Shown here: positions 1 through 6,447 of the stretch, one piece after another
Numbering within the stretch: position 1 is the stretch's first letter
Layout of the letters: the number at the start of each line of letters is the position of its first letter
Program-made: the position numbers and the translations under genes
The notes under the pieces: model-generated
Told to the model about the DNA's origin: nothing
What the model saw: only the letters and a program-made list of their open reading frames with translations
Database searches by the model: none
NCBI RefSeq assembly: GCF_938018145.1
Contig: NZ_CALIII010000239.1
Location: 1-11,608, forward strand
DNA from: an uncultured Campylobacter sp.
Lineage (GTDB): Bacteria; Campylobacterota; Campylobacteria; Campylobacterales; Campylobacteraceae
DNA: 11,608 nt
Direction of reading: 5' to 3'

Positions 1-1234
1 GCTTTAGCGAGAAGTCGTCGTTTTCGTTTGCGACCAGCCTTAGGTAGCTGATGACGTCTTTGACCTCGGTGCGCTCGTAGAATTTAACTCCGCCGACCAT
101 TTTATACGGGATTTTTTCCTTGGTTAGGCCTTCTTCGAGCGAGCGGGAGAGGGCGTTTATGCGGTACAAGATCGCGATATCGCTAGCCTGCGCGCCGCTA
201 TCAAGCAGCTTTTTGATGCGTTTGGCTACCTTTAGGCTCTCCATCGTTTCGTCGTCTGATTCCATTAGCGCCACGTCCTCGCCGCCTTCTTTTGTGCTTT
301 TTAGCTCCTTGCCCAGGCGGTTTCTGTTGTGATCGATGAGCTCGTTTGCCGCGCGTAAAATTTGACTCGTCGAGCGGTAGTTTTGCTCTAGTCTTATGAC
401 TTTGGCGTCTTTAAACTGATCTTTAAAATTTAATATATTTTCGATTTTTGCGCCGCGCCAGCCGTAGATACTCTGATCATCGTCGCCCACGACCGCGATA
501 TTTTCGTGCGTTAGGCAGAGTTTGCGCAGGAGCTTGTACTGCAAGTCGTTGGTGTCTTGATACTCGTCCACCATCACGTAGGAGTATCGCTGCGAGATCT
601 CGCGCGCTAGAGCTTCGTCCTCGTCTAAAATTTTATAGCTAAGGCAGAGCAGGTCGTCAAAATCCACGAGGTTATTTGCCGCTAGATACTCCTCGTAAAG
701 CTTGTAGATGTTTGCTAGCTTTGCGTGGTAGCCGTCTTTGAAATTATGCCCGTTTGCAAACATGCCGCCGTGATTTAGCACCTCTTCTACGCTTAAAAGC
801 GAGTTTTTAAAATTTGAGATCTCGCTGGCTAGCACCGAGGTTGCGATATCGCCCTCAAAGCCTTTTAAGATACGCTTTTTATCGTCGGTATCGATGATGA
901 CGAAGTTGTTTTTGCGCTTTAAGCGGTCGATGTAAAATTTCAAAAACAAAAGCCCGAATTTGTGAAAAGTGCAAAGCAGCGGAGTGAAATTTTTACCGGC
1001 GGCGCCTAGCATATTTAGCGCGCGGGTTCGCATCTCGCTTGCGGCTTTGTTGGTGAAGGTTAGCGTTAGGGTATTTGACGGCGGGATGCCTAGCTCGCTT
1101 ATGAGATAGGCTAGGCGAGTAGTGATGGTTTTGGTTTTACCGCTGCCGGCCCCGGCTAAAATCAGCATCGCTCCGTCGGTATGCGAGGCCGCCTCGCGCT
1201 GGCTTTCGTTTAGTTCGTCTAGTAAATCGGGCAT
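1..1234 (-). CDS. uvrD: UvrD/PcrA/Rep-family ATP-dependent DNA helicase, partial (C-terminus beyond the left edge)
   Basis: A 3'-5' superfamily 1A helicase that unwinds DNA in repair or replication restart. The minus-strand frame is open from the ATG at 1234 to the window edge (411 codons), and I find no frameshift. Visible motifs, in order: Walker A AGAGSGKT (residues 27-34), motif Ia TFTNKAASEM (59-68), a TFHKFG element, VDFDDLL, the Walker B/DExx box VDEYQD (222-227), motif III VVGDDDQSIYGWRG (about 250-263), motif IV LEQNYRST (about 281-288), and MVGGVKFYERTEVKDVISYLRL (from 379). The family usually runs 650-730 residues, so about 280 residues, including the last helicase motifs, lie outside. 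The start is fixed by AGGA at 1241-1244, six bases from the ATG. An extended -10 lies upstream. UvrD, PcrA and Rep cannot be told apart without the C-terminus; the C. jejuni counterpart (Cj1101, from memory) is annotated as uvrD or rep. Confidence 0.93.
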   Translation of the reverse strand, partial: MPDLLDELNESQREAASHTDGAMLILAGAGSGKTKTITTRLAYLISELGIPPSNTLTLTFTNKAASEMRTRALNMLGAAGKNFTPLLCTFHKFGLLFLKFYIDRLKRKNNFVIIDTDDKKRILKGFEGDIATSVLASEISNFKNSLLSVEEVLNHGGMFANGHNFKDGYHAKLANIYKLYEEYLAANNLVDFDDLLCLSYKILDEDEALAREISQRYSYVMVDEYQDTNDLQYKLLRKLCLTHENIAVVGDDDQSIYGWRGAKIENILNFKDQFKDAKVIRLEQNYRSTSQILRAANELIDHNRNRLGKELKSTKEGGEDVALMESDDETMESLKVAKRIKKLLDSGAQASDIAILYRINALSRSLEEGLTKEKIPYKMVGGVKFYERTEVKDVISYLRLVANENDDFSLK

Positions 1235-1267
1235 TAAATTTCCTGCTTTATTTATTAAAATGATTAA

Positions 1268-1276
1268 ATTCTAACA
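1268..1276 (-). promoter_or_regulatory. Extended -10 promoter element of the helicase gene
   Basis: Read on the minus strand this is TGTTAGAAT, a match to the extended -10 form TGnTAnaAT. Campylobacter sigma-70 promoters favour this form and often lack a clear -35 box. The expected transcription start is near 1261, giving a leader of about 27 bases containing the AGGA ribosome-binding site at 1241-1244. A T-rich stretch lies upstream. The position is inferred from sequence only. Confidence 0.5.
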
Positions 1277-1398
1277 AAATAAGCTTAAAAATCGCCGCTG
1301 ATTTAAATTCGGGTCTGATTAAGAGCGTTTTCAGATATAAATCAATACAATATTAAAAATATGATTTTATAAGTTGATATAATAATAAGGAGTCCGAT

Positions 1399-2271
1399 AT
1401 GATCAATGATTTTAGTAAATTTTATACCTTTATGGAGATAGTGAAAGAAAGAAGTTTCTCAAAAGCCTCAAGAGCGCTGGGTATCTCGCAGCCCGCAGTT
1501 ACTTTGCAGATGAAAAAGCTCGAGGAGATGCTGCAAACAACGCTAATAATGCGTAAGAAAAACGGCATCGTCCTAACTCACGAGGGCGAGAAATTTTACA
1601 AGCTCTGTACTCAGTTTGAAAGCGCTATGTTTCGCTTTAAAGACGAGCTGTCACGCATAAAAACCGATAAAGTGCCGCTAGTCATCGCCACCACGCAGCT
1701 CATCGCCGAGGCGGTCATCTCGATACTGCTGGATAAAATCTCGCAAAGCGTAGGCAGCGAGCTAGACATCAGGATAAAGGAGCAAAACGAGCTCATAAAC
1801 TACCTAAAAGACCGCCGCAGCGACATCGCAATCATCCTGGAGCAGTCGCTTGATAGCAGCTTGCTCGTTAAAAAGCTATTTGACTACGAGCTGATTTTGG
1901 TTTCAAATAAAAAAATCGCCGAAAGCGTGAAGCCTGAGGAGCTTATCAAGTTTAAATTTATCAAAGATAGGACGCGAACTTATCTGGATGATATCTTGCA
2001 TAAGCACGGCGTGGACGCGCATGCGCTTGACGTGGCGTATTCGCTAGACGGTTCGATAATGGTCTGCCGCGCGTTGGCGTCAAACCATGCCGATACGTAC
2101 GTGGCGTTTTTACCGAGATTTTTGATCGAAAACGAGCTAAAAAACGGCAGGCTGTTTGAGATAAACATCTCTAAATTTAAGCTCACTCGCTCGGTTTATG
2201 CCGCCGCGTTAAAAGAAAACGAGGAAGCGCTACATAAATTTCTAAAGATCAAGACGAGTTTTAATTTTTAA
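1399..2271 (+). CDS. LysR-family transcriptional regulator
   Basis: A 290-residue DNA-binding regulator of normal LysR length. The N-terminal winged helix-turn-helix is clear: FMEIVKERSFSKASRALG (11-28) followed by the recognition-helix signature ISQPAVTLQMKKLE (29-42), then the wing region ending LTHEGEKFY. A linker helix follows, and from about residue 92 a periplasmic-binding-protein-like effector domain (VPLVIATTQLIAEAVISILL). The start is supported by AAGGAG at 1387-1392, six bases before the ATG. The gene is divergent from the helicase, convergent with the TonB receptor, and ends in a hairpin/T-tract terminator. LysR regulators often control a divergent gene, but here that gene is a housekeeping helicase, so the target and the effector are unknown. 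It resembles the LysR proteins seen in C. jejuni (for example Cj1000), but I cannot establish orthology. Confidence 0.9.
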   Translation: MINDFSKFYTFMEIVKERSFSKASRALGISQPAVTLQMKKLEEMLQTTLIMRKKNGIVLTHEGEKFYKLCTQFESAMFRFKDELSRIKTDKVPLVIATTQLIAEAVISILLDKISQSVGSELDIRIKEQNELINYLKDRRSDIAIILEQSLDSSLLVKKLFDYELILVSNKKIAESVKPEELIKFKFIKDRTRTYLDDILHKHGVDAHALDVAYSLDGSIMVCRALASNHADTYVAFLPRFLIENELKNGRLFEINISKFKLTRSVYAAALKENEEALHKFLKIKTSFNF

Positions 2272-2276
2272 TTCGC

Positions 2277-2294
2277 TTTAGCGCGGACGCTAAA
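2277..2294 (+). terminator. Short perfect hairpin just after the LysR stop
   Basis: TTTAGCG (2277-2283), loop CGGA, CGCTAAA (2288-2294) form a perfect 7-bp stem five bases after the stop codon. The sequence after it (TTTGACC) is only weakly T-rich, so this may be a weak first terminator or a 3'-end stabilising hairpin ahead of the stronger structure at 2348. Confidence 0.3.
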
Positions 2295-2347
2295 TTTGAC
2301 CAAAATCGGTCTTTGCGCCGCATAAATTTAAAATACTCTCGCGTAAA

Positions 2348-2383
2348 GCCAAATCGGGAGCAATCTCGGTTTGGCGATTTTTA
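2348..2383 (+). terminator. Rho-independent terminator of the LysR gene
   Basis: GCCAAATC (2348-2355) pairs with GGTTTGGC (2368-2375), with one G-T pair. The upper stem is extended by GAG/CTC around a CAAT loop after a two-base bulge. The run GATTTTTATAA follows directly (2376-2386). Orientation and T-tract fit termination of the plus-strand LysR transcript, 77 bases beyond its stop. Confidence 0.65.
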
Positions 2384-2462
2384 TAATTTCAAATTTTAAA
2401 AACTAGGCCGTCAAATTTGACTGTAAATTTATCATTTTTTAAAAGCGAAAAATAAGTTAAGA

Positions 2463-2494
2463 GTAAAAGCAAGGAGACGGGCGAGAGCCCGTCC
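2463..2494 (-). terminator. GC-rich hairpin downstream of the TonB receptor, probable terminator
   Basis: GACGGGC (2476-2482) and GCCCGTC (2487-2493) form a perfect 7-bp stem around a four-base loop, 16 bases past the receptor stop codon. Read on the minus strand it is followed by TCCTTGCTTTTACTC, an interrupted T-rich tail. On the plus strand the sequence after the stem is not T-rich, so the structure most likely ends the receptor transcript. Confidence 0.5.
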
Positions 2495-2509
2495 GAATAA
2501 GAATGCGGC

Positions 2510-5470
2510 TTAAAACGTAAATTCCCAGTTTAGCCTGAAATTTCTACCGGCCGAGTAGAAGCGGTTGATACCTAGTCCCGTGGTTCTATCGATCATGTTC
2601 ATAGTACCAAAAGGCCTGATAGAGCGCGCAGCGTCCCAAGTGATGTATTTTTCGTTGGTTAGGTTGTAAACGCCCAGTCTAAACGTCAAATTTTTAATCG
2701 GGCGCACGTAAGTTACGACGTCCACTAGGGTGTAGGCGTTGCTTCGCCATTTAGAGTGGCTGTTTGTATTGTACGGGTTGCCGTACGGGTCGGTGTCTAG
2801 ACGCCAGAACATATTATAGGTGTCTTTTGCTTTTTTAGATGCGACGTTAGTTACATAGATGTCGGCGCCGAATTTATCCGCCGGGCTCGCGTAGCCTAGA
2901 CCGTAGATCGCAGTAGTCGGCTGTATGGCATTCATCGGCACTTTACCGTCGTTATCGGTTTGTACTCTGCCTTTTTGCAGCGTTAGTTTGTAGCTAGCGT
3001 GAAAGCCCTCTAGCGAGTCTGAAATTTGACCAAAATGCAGCATAGAGTTTATCTCAAAGCCGCGTACGGTTGCTTTGCTGCGGTTTACGTTGCCGTATAG
3101 CGCAAAAGGTATGGTGTTGCCGCCGCCGCCCGTGGCGTAGCTTTTGGTGCCTAGAGATATTAGGTCGATAAAGTTATCGTATTTGGTCTCAAAAAAGCTA
3201 GTGGTTATAAAGCTTTTATCCTCGTGTAGCGTCAACGCAAGCTCTTTTGTCTTAGCTATTTCAGGTTTTAGATCCGGATTTGGTTGGATGGTAAAATCAG
3301 GATGCTTAAACGCCAAATATAGTTCGTCCGTGGTCGGCGCTCTAAAGCCTTTGGAGTATTTTAGCTGTACTCTAAAGTAGTCTAGCGGATCGATGTCGGC
3401 TCCGATAGCATAGGAGCTGTTGGTAAATTTTTTATTTTGAGCGATGTATTTTATATTTGCTAGCGCGTTATTAGGCACTTCTTGTTTCCATGCGTCGTGG
3501 GCTATTTTCCACTCGTCTCTATCTGCATAGTCCCACCATTTTGGCTCTGGGCTAGGATTATACGGCACGAAAAGACCTAGCACCATATCGTCCGGGATTT
3601 TAGGCGTAGAGCCCGGGACGTAGTTTGGTTTATATTTTATCTTGTCGTAGCGGTAGCCTAAATTTATCCCCAACCAGTCGTTTACGCGCATATCGTCGTT
3701 GAGGTATAGCGCGCCTTCTTTTGTTTTAACCGGGATGAGAAAAGACGTGAGAGGCTCGGTTCTAGGGCAAAGCGCGTAAAGTAGCGTTAGCGGCGCGTTT
3801 TCGCACGTATACGGCGTGCCGGTAAAATCCGTACCTAGAGTCTTAGGCGCCCACCACTGGTTATTTGTAGTGTCGTAGCCTTGCTTATTTGTCATGGATT
3901 TTTCGGTTTTAGCAAAGCTTAGTCCGTATGCGATATCGTGCTCTACGTCGCCCGTTTTGGCGTATTTGTTAAAGTCTAGGTTAAACTGTTTGGTGTTCGT
4001 GTCCAGATCGCGCTCTTTCCAGTCGCGGCTTAAGTAGCCCTTGCCGTATGGAGTGATTAGGTATCCGCTCTGCGAGCTTTGTTTAAAGGTCTTGCCCGTG
4101 CTTGCGTCGGTATAGCTTTTATCTAGTGGAACGGTTGATTTGACGTACTGGTCGGTGGCGTAGTCGTATTTTAGCACGTCGATATTTGGCTGAGAGCAGT
4201 CAAATACCGAGCAGTCAAGCCAAGTGTTGCTTACGTTTTGATTGATGCTAAATTTATTCTGATCATGGACGTTTCCTTGGCTATCTACGAGTCTGTTTAC
4301 CCACATTAGCCCACCGTACTGCGGATCTACTTCTTGGGTTCTTTGTAAAGTTACTTCGCCGCCGTACTTATCGACAACCTTGTTGTTTTTAACCTGAAGT
4401 CCGATAGGATTTGAAATTTCAGCGCAGTTTTCTCCTGCTTGGCAGTGTTCCTCGGTTCTGGCGCGGGATTTGATTTTTTGGTTGGAGTATGTAAATTTCA
4501 TCGTATCCCACAACGGAGTTTCGCTAAAATTTTCATAGGCAAAAGCGCGATTTTTCCTATCCATCATATCGTCGTTGTATCTTAGACCGGTATCTATGAT
4601 CTCGTCCCTGTTGCTAGAAAGCGTAAGCGTGTATGATAGGTCTTTGCCTTGAGATCGGTTTTTGTAGGTATCTGACATAAAGGTAAATCTATGCTCCTCG
4701 TGAGGCTGGAAACCTAGCTTGATGAGGCTGCTCGTTTTTTTGATATAGTACGGGTCGGCCTTTTCTCTGGTTCTACCTAGCACGCTATCGTCATAACCCT
4801 TGTAACCGTAGTTTTCCGTCTCGTGGTGTCTGCGCTTAGTTTGTACGGCTAGGATATCAAACCACTTAAACCTACCGGCTAGGGTGTGCGAGTGCATGGT
4901 TTGATTATCGGCGGTATTGTAGCCGCCCTTATAGCCGTAAAAATAGTCCTTATCTAGCAAAAGATCCCTTGCGTCTTTGGTTTCAAACATCACGGAGCCG
5001 CCCAGAGAGCCAGAGCCCGTACGAACGGAGTCTGCGCCTTTTGAAATAGTGGCTTGTTTTAGCGTTTCAAATTCCACGCCGTTGCGGGTGTTGTTAAAGT
5101 TTCCGTATCCTTCAAATAGCTCTTTAAAACCCTGCGAGCTTAGCGTTTGAGCCTGATGGAGCCCGTCTACGGTGATAGCCACGCGGTTTTCCTCCACGCC
5201 TCTTATCGCGTAGCCGCTCTGACCGAAACGCCCAGCCTCTACGGTCGTTACGCCCGTTTCGTATCGCACGAGGTCTTTGTTATCAGAAACCTGCGTTTTG
5301 GTTAGTTCTTTGGAGCTTTTTACGCTTTGGCCGACTTTTTTTTGCATCGGATCATTCTCAGCGCCTGCTTCGCCGCTAACCGTTACTTCTTTTAGCTCGA
5401 CTTCGGCTTCTTTTGCATTTAAATTTGACAAAAGAAGCAAAGCGGCAAGAGAAAATTTAAGATGATTCAT
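2510..5470 (-). CDS. TonB-dependent outer-membrane receptor, haemoglobin/transferrin/lactoferrin family
   Basis: A 986-residue outer-membrane barrel that would import haem or iron from a host protein using TonB-ExbBD energy. The signal peptide is residues 1-19 (hydrophobic LAALLLL, cleavage LNA-KE), followed by a TonB-box-like EVTVSG (28-33). The plug domain (about 41-175) carries YAIRGVEENRVAITVDGLHQ and ISKGADSVRTGSGSLGGSV then FETKDARD, typical of the HgbA/HpuB/TbpA group. The rest is a 22-strand-type barrel with long loops, ending NLTNEKYITWDAARS and GRNFRLNWEFTF with a terminal Phe as expected for BAM insertion. Its only cysteines are three close pairs: 343/349, 420/425 and 556/568, all in the loop-rich region. 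The start is supported by AAGGA at 5476-5480, five bases upstream. A Fur-box-like sequence lies at 5523-5537. No lipoprotein partner (TbpB/HpuA type), TonB or ABC transporter gene is in the window. The ligand cannot be told from sequence; haemoglobin or haem is my first guess. Confidence 0.9.
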   Translation of the reverse strand: MNHLKFSLAALLLLSNLNAKEAEVELKEVTVSGEAGAENDPMQKKVGQSVKSSKELTKTQVSDNKDLVRYETGVTTVEAGRFGQSGYAIRGVEENRVAITVDGLHQAQTLSSQGFKELFEGYGNFNNTRNGVEFETLKQATISKGADSVRTGSGSLGGSVMFETKDARDLLLDKDYFYGYKGGYNTADNQTMHSHTLAGRFKWFDILAVQTKRRHHETENYGYKGYDDSVLGRTREKADPYYIKKTSSLIKLGFQPHEEHRFTFMSDTYKNRSQGKDLSYTLTLSSNRDEIIDTGLRYNDDMMDRKNRAFAYENFSETPLWDTMKFTYSNQKIKSRARTEEHCQAGENCAEISNPIGLQVKNNKVVDKYGGEVTLQRTQEVDPQYGGLMWVNRLVDSQGNVHDQNKFSINQNVSNTWLDCSVFDCSQPNIDVLKYDYATDQYVKSTVPLDKSYTDASTGKTFKQSSQSGYLITPYGKGYLSRDWKERDLDTNTKQFNLDFNKYAKTGDVEHDIAYGLSFAKTEKSMTNKQGYDTTNNQWWAPKTLGTDFTGTPYTCENAPLTLLYALCPRTEPLTSFLIPVKTKEGALYLNDDMRVNDWLGINLGYRYDKIKYKPNYVPGSTPKIPDDMVLGLFVPYNPSPEPKWWDYADRDEWKIAHDAWKQEVPNNALANIKYIAQNKKFTNSSYAIGADIDPLDYFRVQLKYSKGFRAPTTDELYLAFKHPDFTIQPNPDLKPEIAKTKELALTLHEDKSFITTSFFETKYDNFIDLISLGTKSYATGGGGNTIPFALYGNVNRSKATVRGFEINSMLHFGQISDSLEGFHASYKLTLQKGRVQTDNDGKVPMNAIQPTTAIYGLGYASPADKFGADIYVTNVASKKAKDTYNMFWRLDTDPYGNPYNTNSHSKWRSNAYTLVDVVTYVRPIKNLTFRLGVYNLTNEKYITWDAARSIRPFGTMNMIDRTTGLGINRFYSAGRNFRLNWEFTF

Positions 5471-5522
5471 TCTTGTCCTTATTAACGATAGTTTTGATAT
5501 TCATTTGCTCTTAAATGCGAAA

Positions 5523-5537
5523 TGATAATAAATATTT
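5523..5537 (-). promoter_or_regulatory. Candidate Fur box and promoter overlap upstream of the TonB receptor
   Basis: The plus-strand reading is TGATAAT-A-AATATTT. The left half matches the 7-1-7 Fur consensus half-site TGATAAT perfectly; the right half matches 4 of 7. It lies 53 bases upstream of the receptor start and overlaps TATTAT (minus strand, 5526-5531), a possible -10 box. Iron-repressed receptors normally carry Fur boxes here, so position and gene type agree, but the local AT-richness means a chance match is possible. Confidence 0.4.
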
Positions 5538-5540
5538 GTT

Positions 5541-5812
5541 TATAGTTTGATTAAAAATTAGTTGTTTATCTTAAAAATTATAAATCAATTTTTTATATTA
5601 AGGAATAAAAGGATTGTTGTTGGTAAAACTGGTACAAATAGGATAATATTTTGCTTAAGCAAATTTAGTAAATTTAAGATAAAGCCTGTATCTGACAAAA
5701 ATCAAACGCAAAGCGCAGTAAGCGCTATAAAGCCGTCTGCTCCTGCAAAACTAATATCGCACGGCTCAAATCAAGGAAAAGCGTATTAAAATAAACTGAT
5801 AAAAAATAGTGC
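5541..5812. other. Bulk of the 368-base gap (5471-5838) between the receptor and the small SspB-like gene; no gene recognised
   Basis: The gap is AT-rich near the receptor (5500-5610) and becomes more GC-rich and coding-like at about 5690-5785. An open plus-strand frame at 5562-5789 could give 75 residues, but it would need a TTG start with no ribosome-binding site, and its product matches nothing I recognise. The minus-strand frames here are broken by stops. The stretch is bounded on the right by a bidirectional terminator, which leaves room for a short plus-strand transcript or a decayed gene remnant. I do not call a gene. Confidence 0.35.
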
Positions 5813-5847
5813 GAGCAAAACGACGGGGAAAAGTTTGCTCACTTTTT
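5801..5847. terminator. Bidirectional terminator overlapping the end of the small SspB-like gene
   Basis: GAGCAAA (5813-5819) and TTTGCTC (5834-5840) form the stem, with an extra C-G pair after a one-base bulge and an AT-poor loop. On the minus strand the stem begins at the gene's TGA stop and is followed by six T's (complement of 5801-5806). On the plus strand the stem is followed by ACTTTTT (5841-5847). Both directions therefore have a stem plus T-tract. Confidence 0.6.
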
Positions 5848-6276
5848 AAATAAATCTTTATTATTCGGGTTTGACATTAGTGCCGACATCGACTTTTCGA
5901 GCTGATTTTTTTGGGATTTGTAAATGGAAAAATTTACCAAAATCGGGCTGTTTTCCACCAAAATTTGCACGATAGCTCCAAGCGGAAAGCTAACGATGCT
6001 GGCGAAATTTTCCTTACCAAAACCCGCCTCGAAGCTCAGCTCCTCCGGAGTTAGCTTGGCACTGCTAAAAGTGTAGCCGGCAAGCGTAAAGACGATAACG
6101 GGCGCCGTAAAAGTGCTCATAATATACTCCGGCAGCTCGGGGTTAAATTTAACCAGATCAAGGTTGGCCATCGCCGAAAAGGAGCGGTCGTTTTTTAGCA
6201 GATACTCCACGCACTCAAAAACGTGCTCCTTCATCATAGCCGCAAATCTCTCGTCGTCTAAAATCTCATCAAGCAT
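5839..6276 (-). CDS. Small conserved protein, possible SspB-like ClpXP adaptor
   Basis: A 145-residue soluble protein, no signal peptide or membrane segment. I chose the ATG at 6276 because a full AGGAGGT lies at 6280-6286; the frame stays open for 50 codons upstream but has no comparable start signal. The helical N-terminus (LDEILDDERFAAMMKEHVFE) precedes a beta-rich core, IVFTLAGYTF (about 80-89), then EELSFEAGFGKENF and SIVSFPLGAIVQILVE (118-133), ending LVNFSIY. This strand order and spacing resemble SspB adaptors, whose core reads roughly 'V.F...F.G....V.VPL.A+'. A polar tail (about 134-145) ends DLFKK, comparable in layout to the flexible SspB tail whose end binds ClpX. SspB delivers ssrA-tagged proteins to ClpXP in other proteobacteria. 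The resemblance is by eye and distant; the safe label is conserved hypothetical. It occupies the place of C. jejuni Cj1100 (from memory). It probably belongs to the sstT-pepF operon. Confidence 0.75.
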   Translation of the reverse strand: MLDEILDDERFAAMMKEHVFECVEYLLKNDRSFSAMANLDLVKFNPELPEYIMSTFTAPVIVFTLAGYTFSSAKLTPEELSFEAGFGKENFASIVSFPLGAIVQILVENSPILVNFSIYKSQKNQLEKSMSALMSNPNNKDLFKK

Positions 6277-6447
6277 TTTACCTCCTTTTGTGCCTTTTCT
6301 CAAATTTGTCACCCGTCGCCACGCCGAATTTGGCTTCAAATAAACGCAAAATTTAGCGTCAAATTTGTCGCCTTTGACTCGGTTAGGCTCGCCAAATTTA
6401 TCCGCGCTTTTAAATTTACTCCCCAAAACGCGTCAAATTTGCGCCCG

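Noticed and set aside
120-642. Plus-strand frames at 120-332 and 448-642
   Set aside because: They are antisense to the continuous helicase frame, which carries all expected motifs.
1378-1383. Perfect TATAAT just upstream of the LysR gene as its -10 box
   Set aside because: A transcript starting about seven bases later would lose or truncate the AAGGAG ribosome-binding site at 1387-1392. TACAAT at 1346-1351 is more plausible but lacks a good -35, so no LysR promoter is called.
5562-5789. 75-residue plus-strand open frame upstream of the receptor
   Set aside because: It needs a TTG start without a ribosome-binding site, the better AAGGA nearby has no in-frame start, and the product resembles no family I know. 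Treated as possible remnant sequence only.
6277-6426. 50-codon upstream extension of the small SspB-like gene
   Set aside because: The frame is open, but the AGGAGGT at 6280-6286 points to the internal ATG at 6276, and the extension is low in conserved-looking content and made largely of AAATTTG words.
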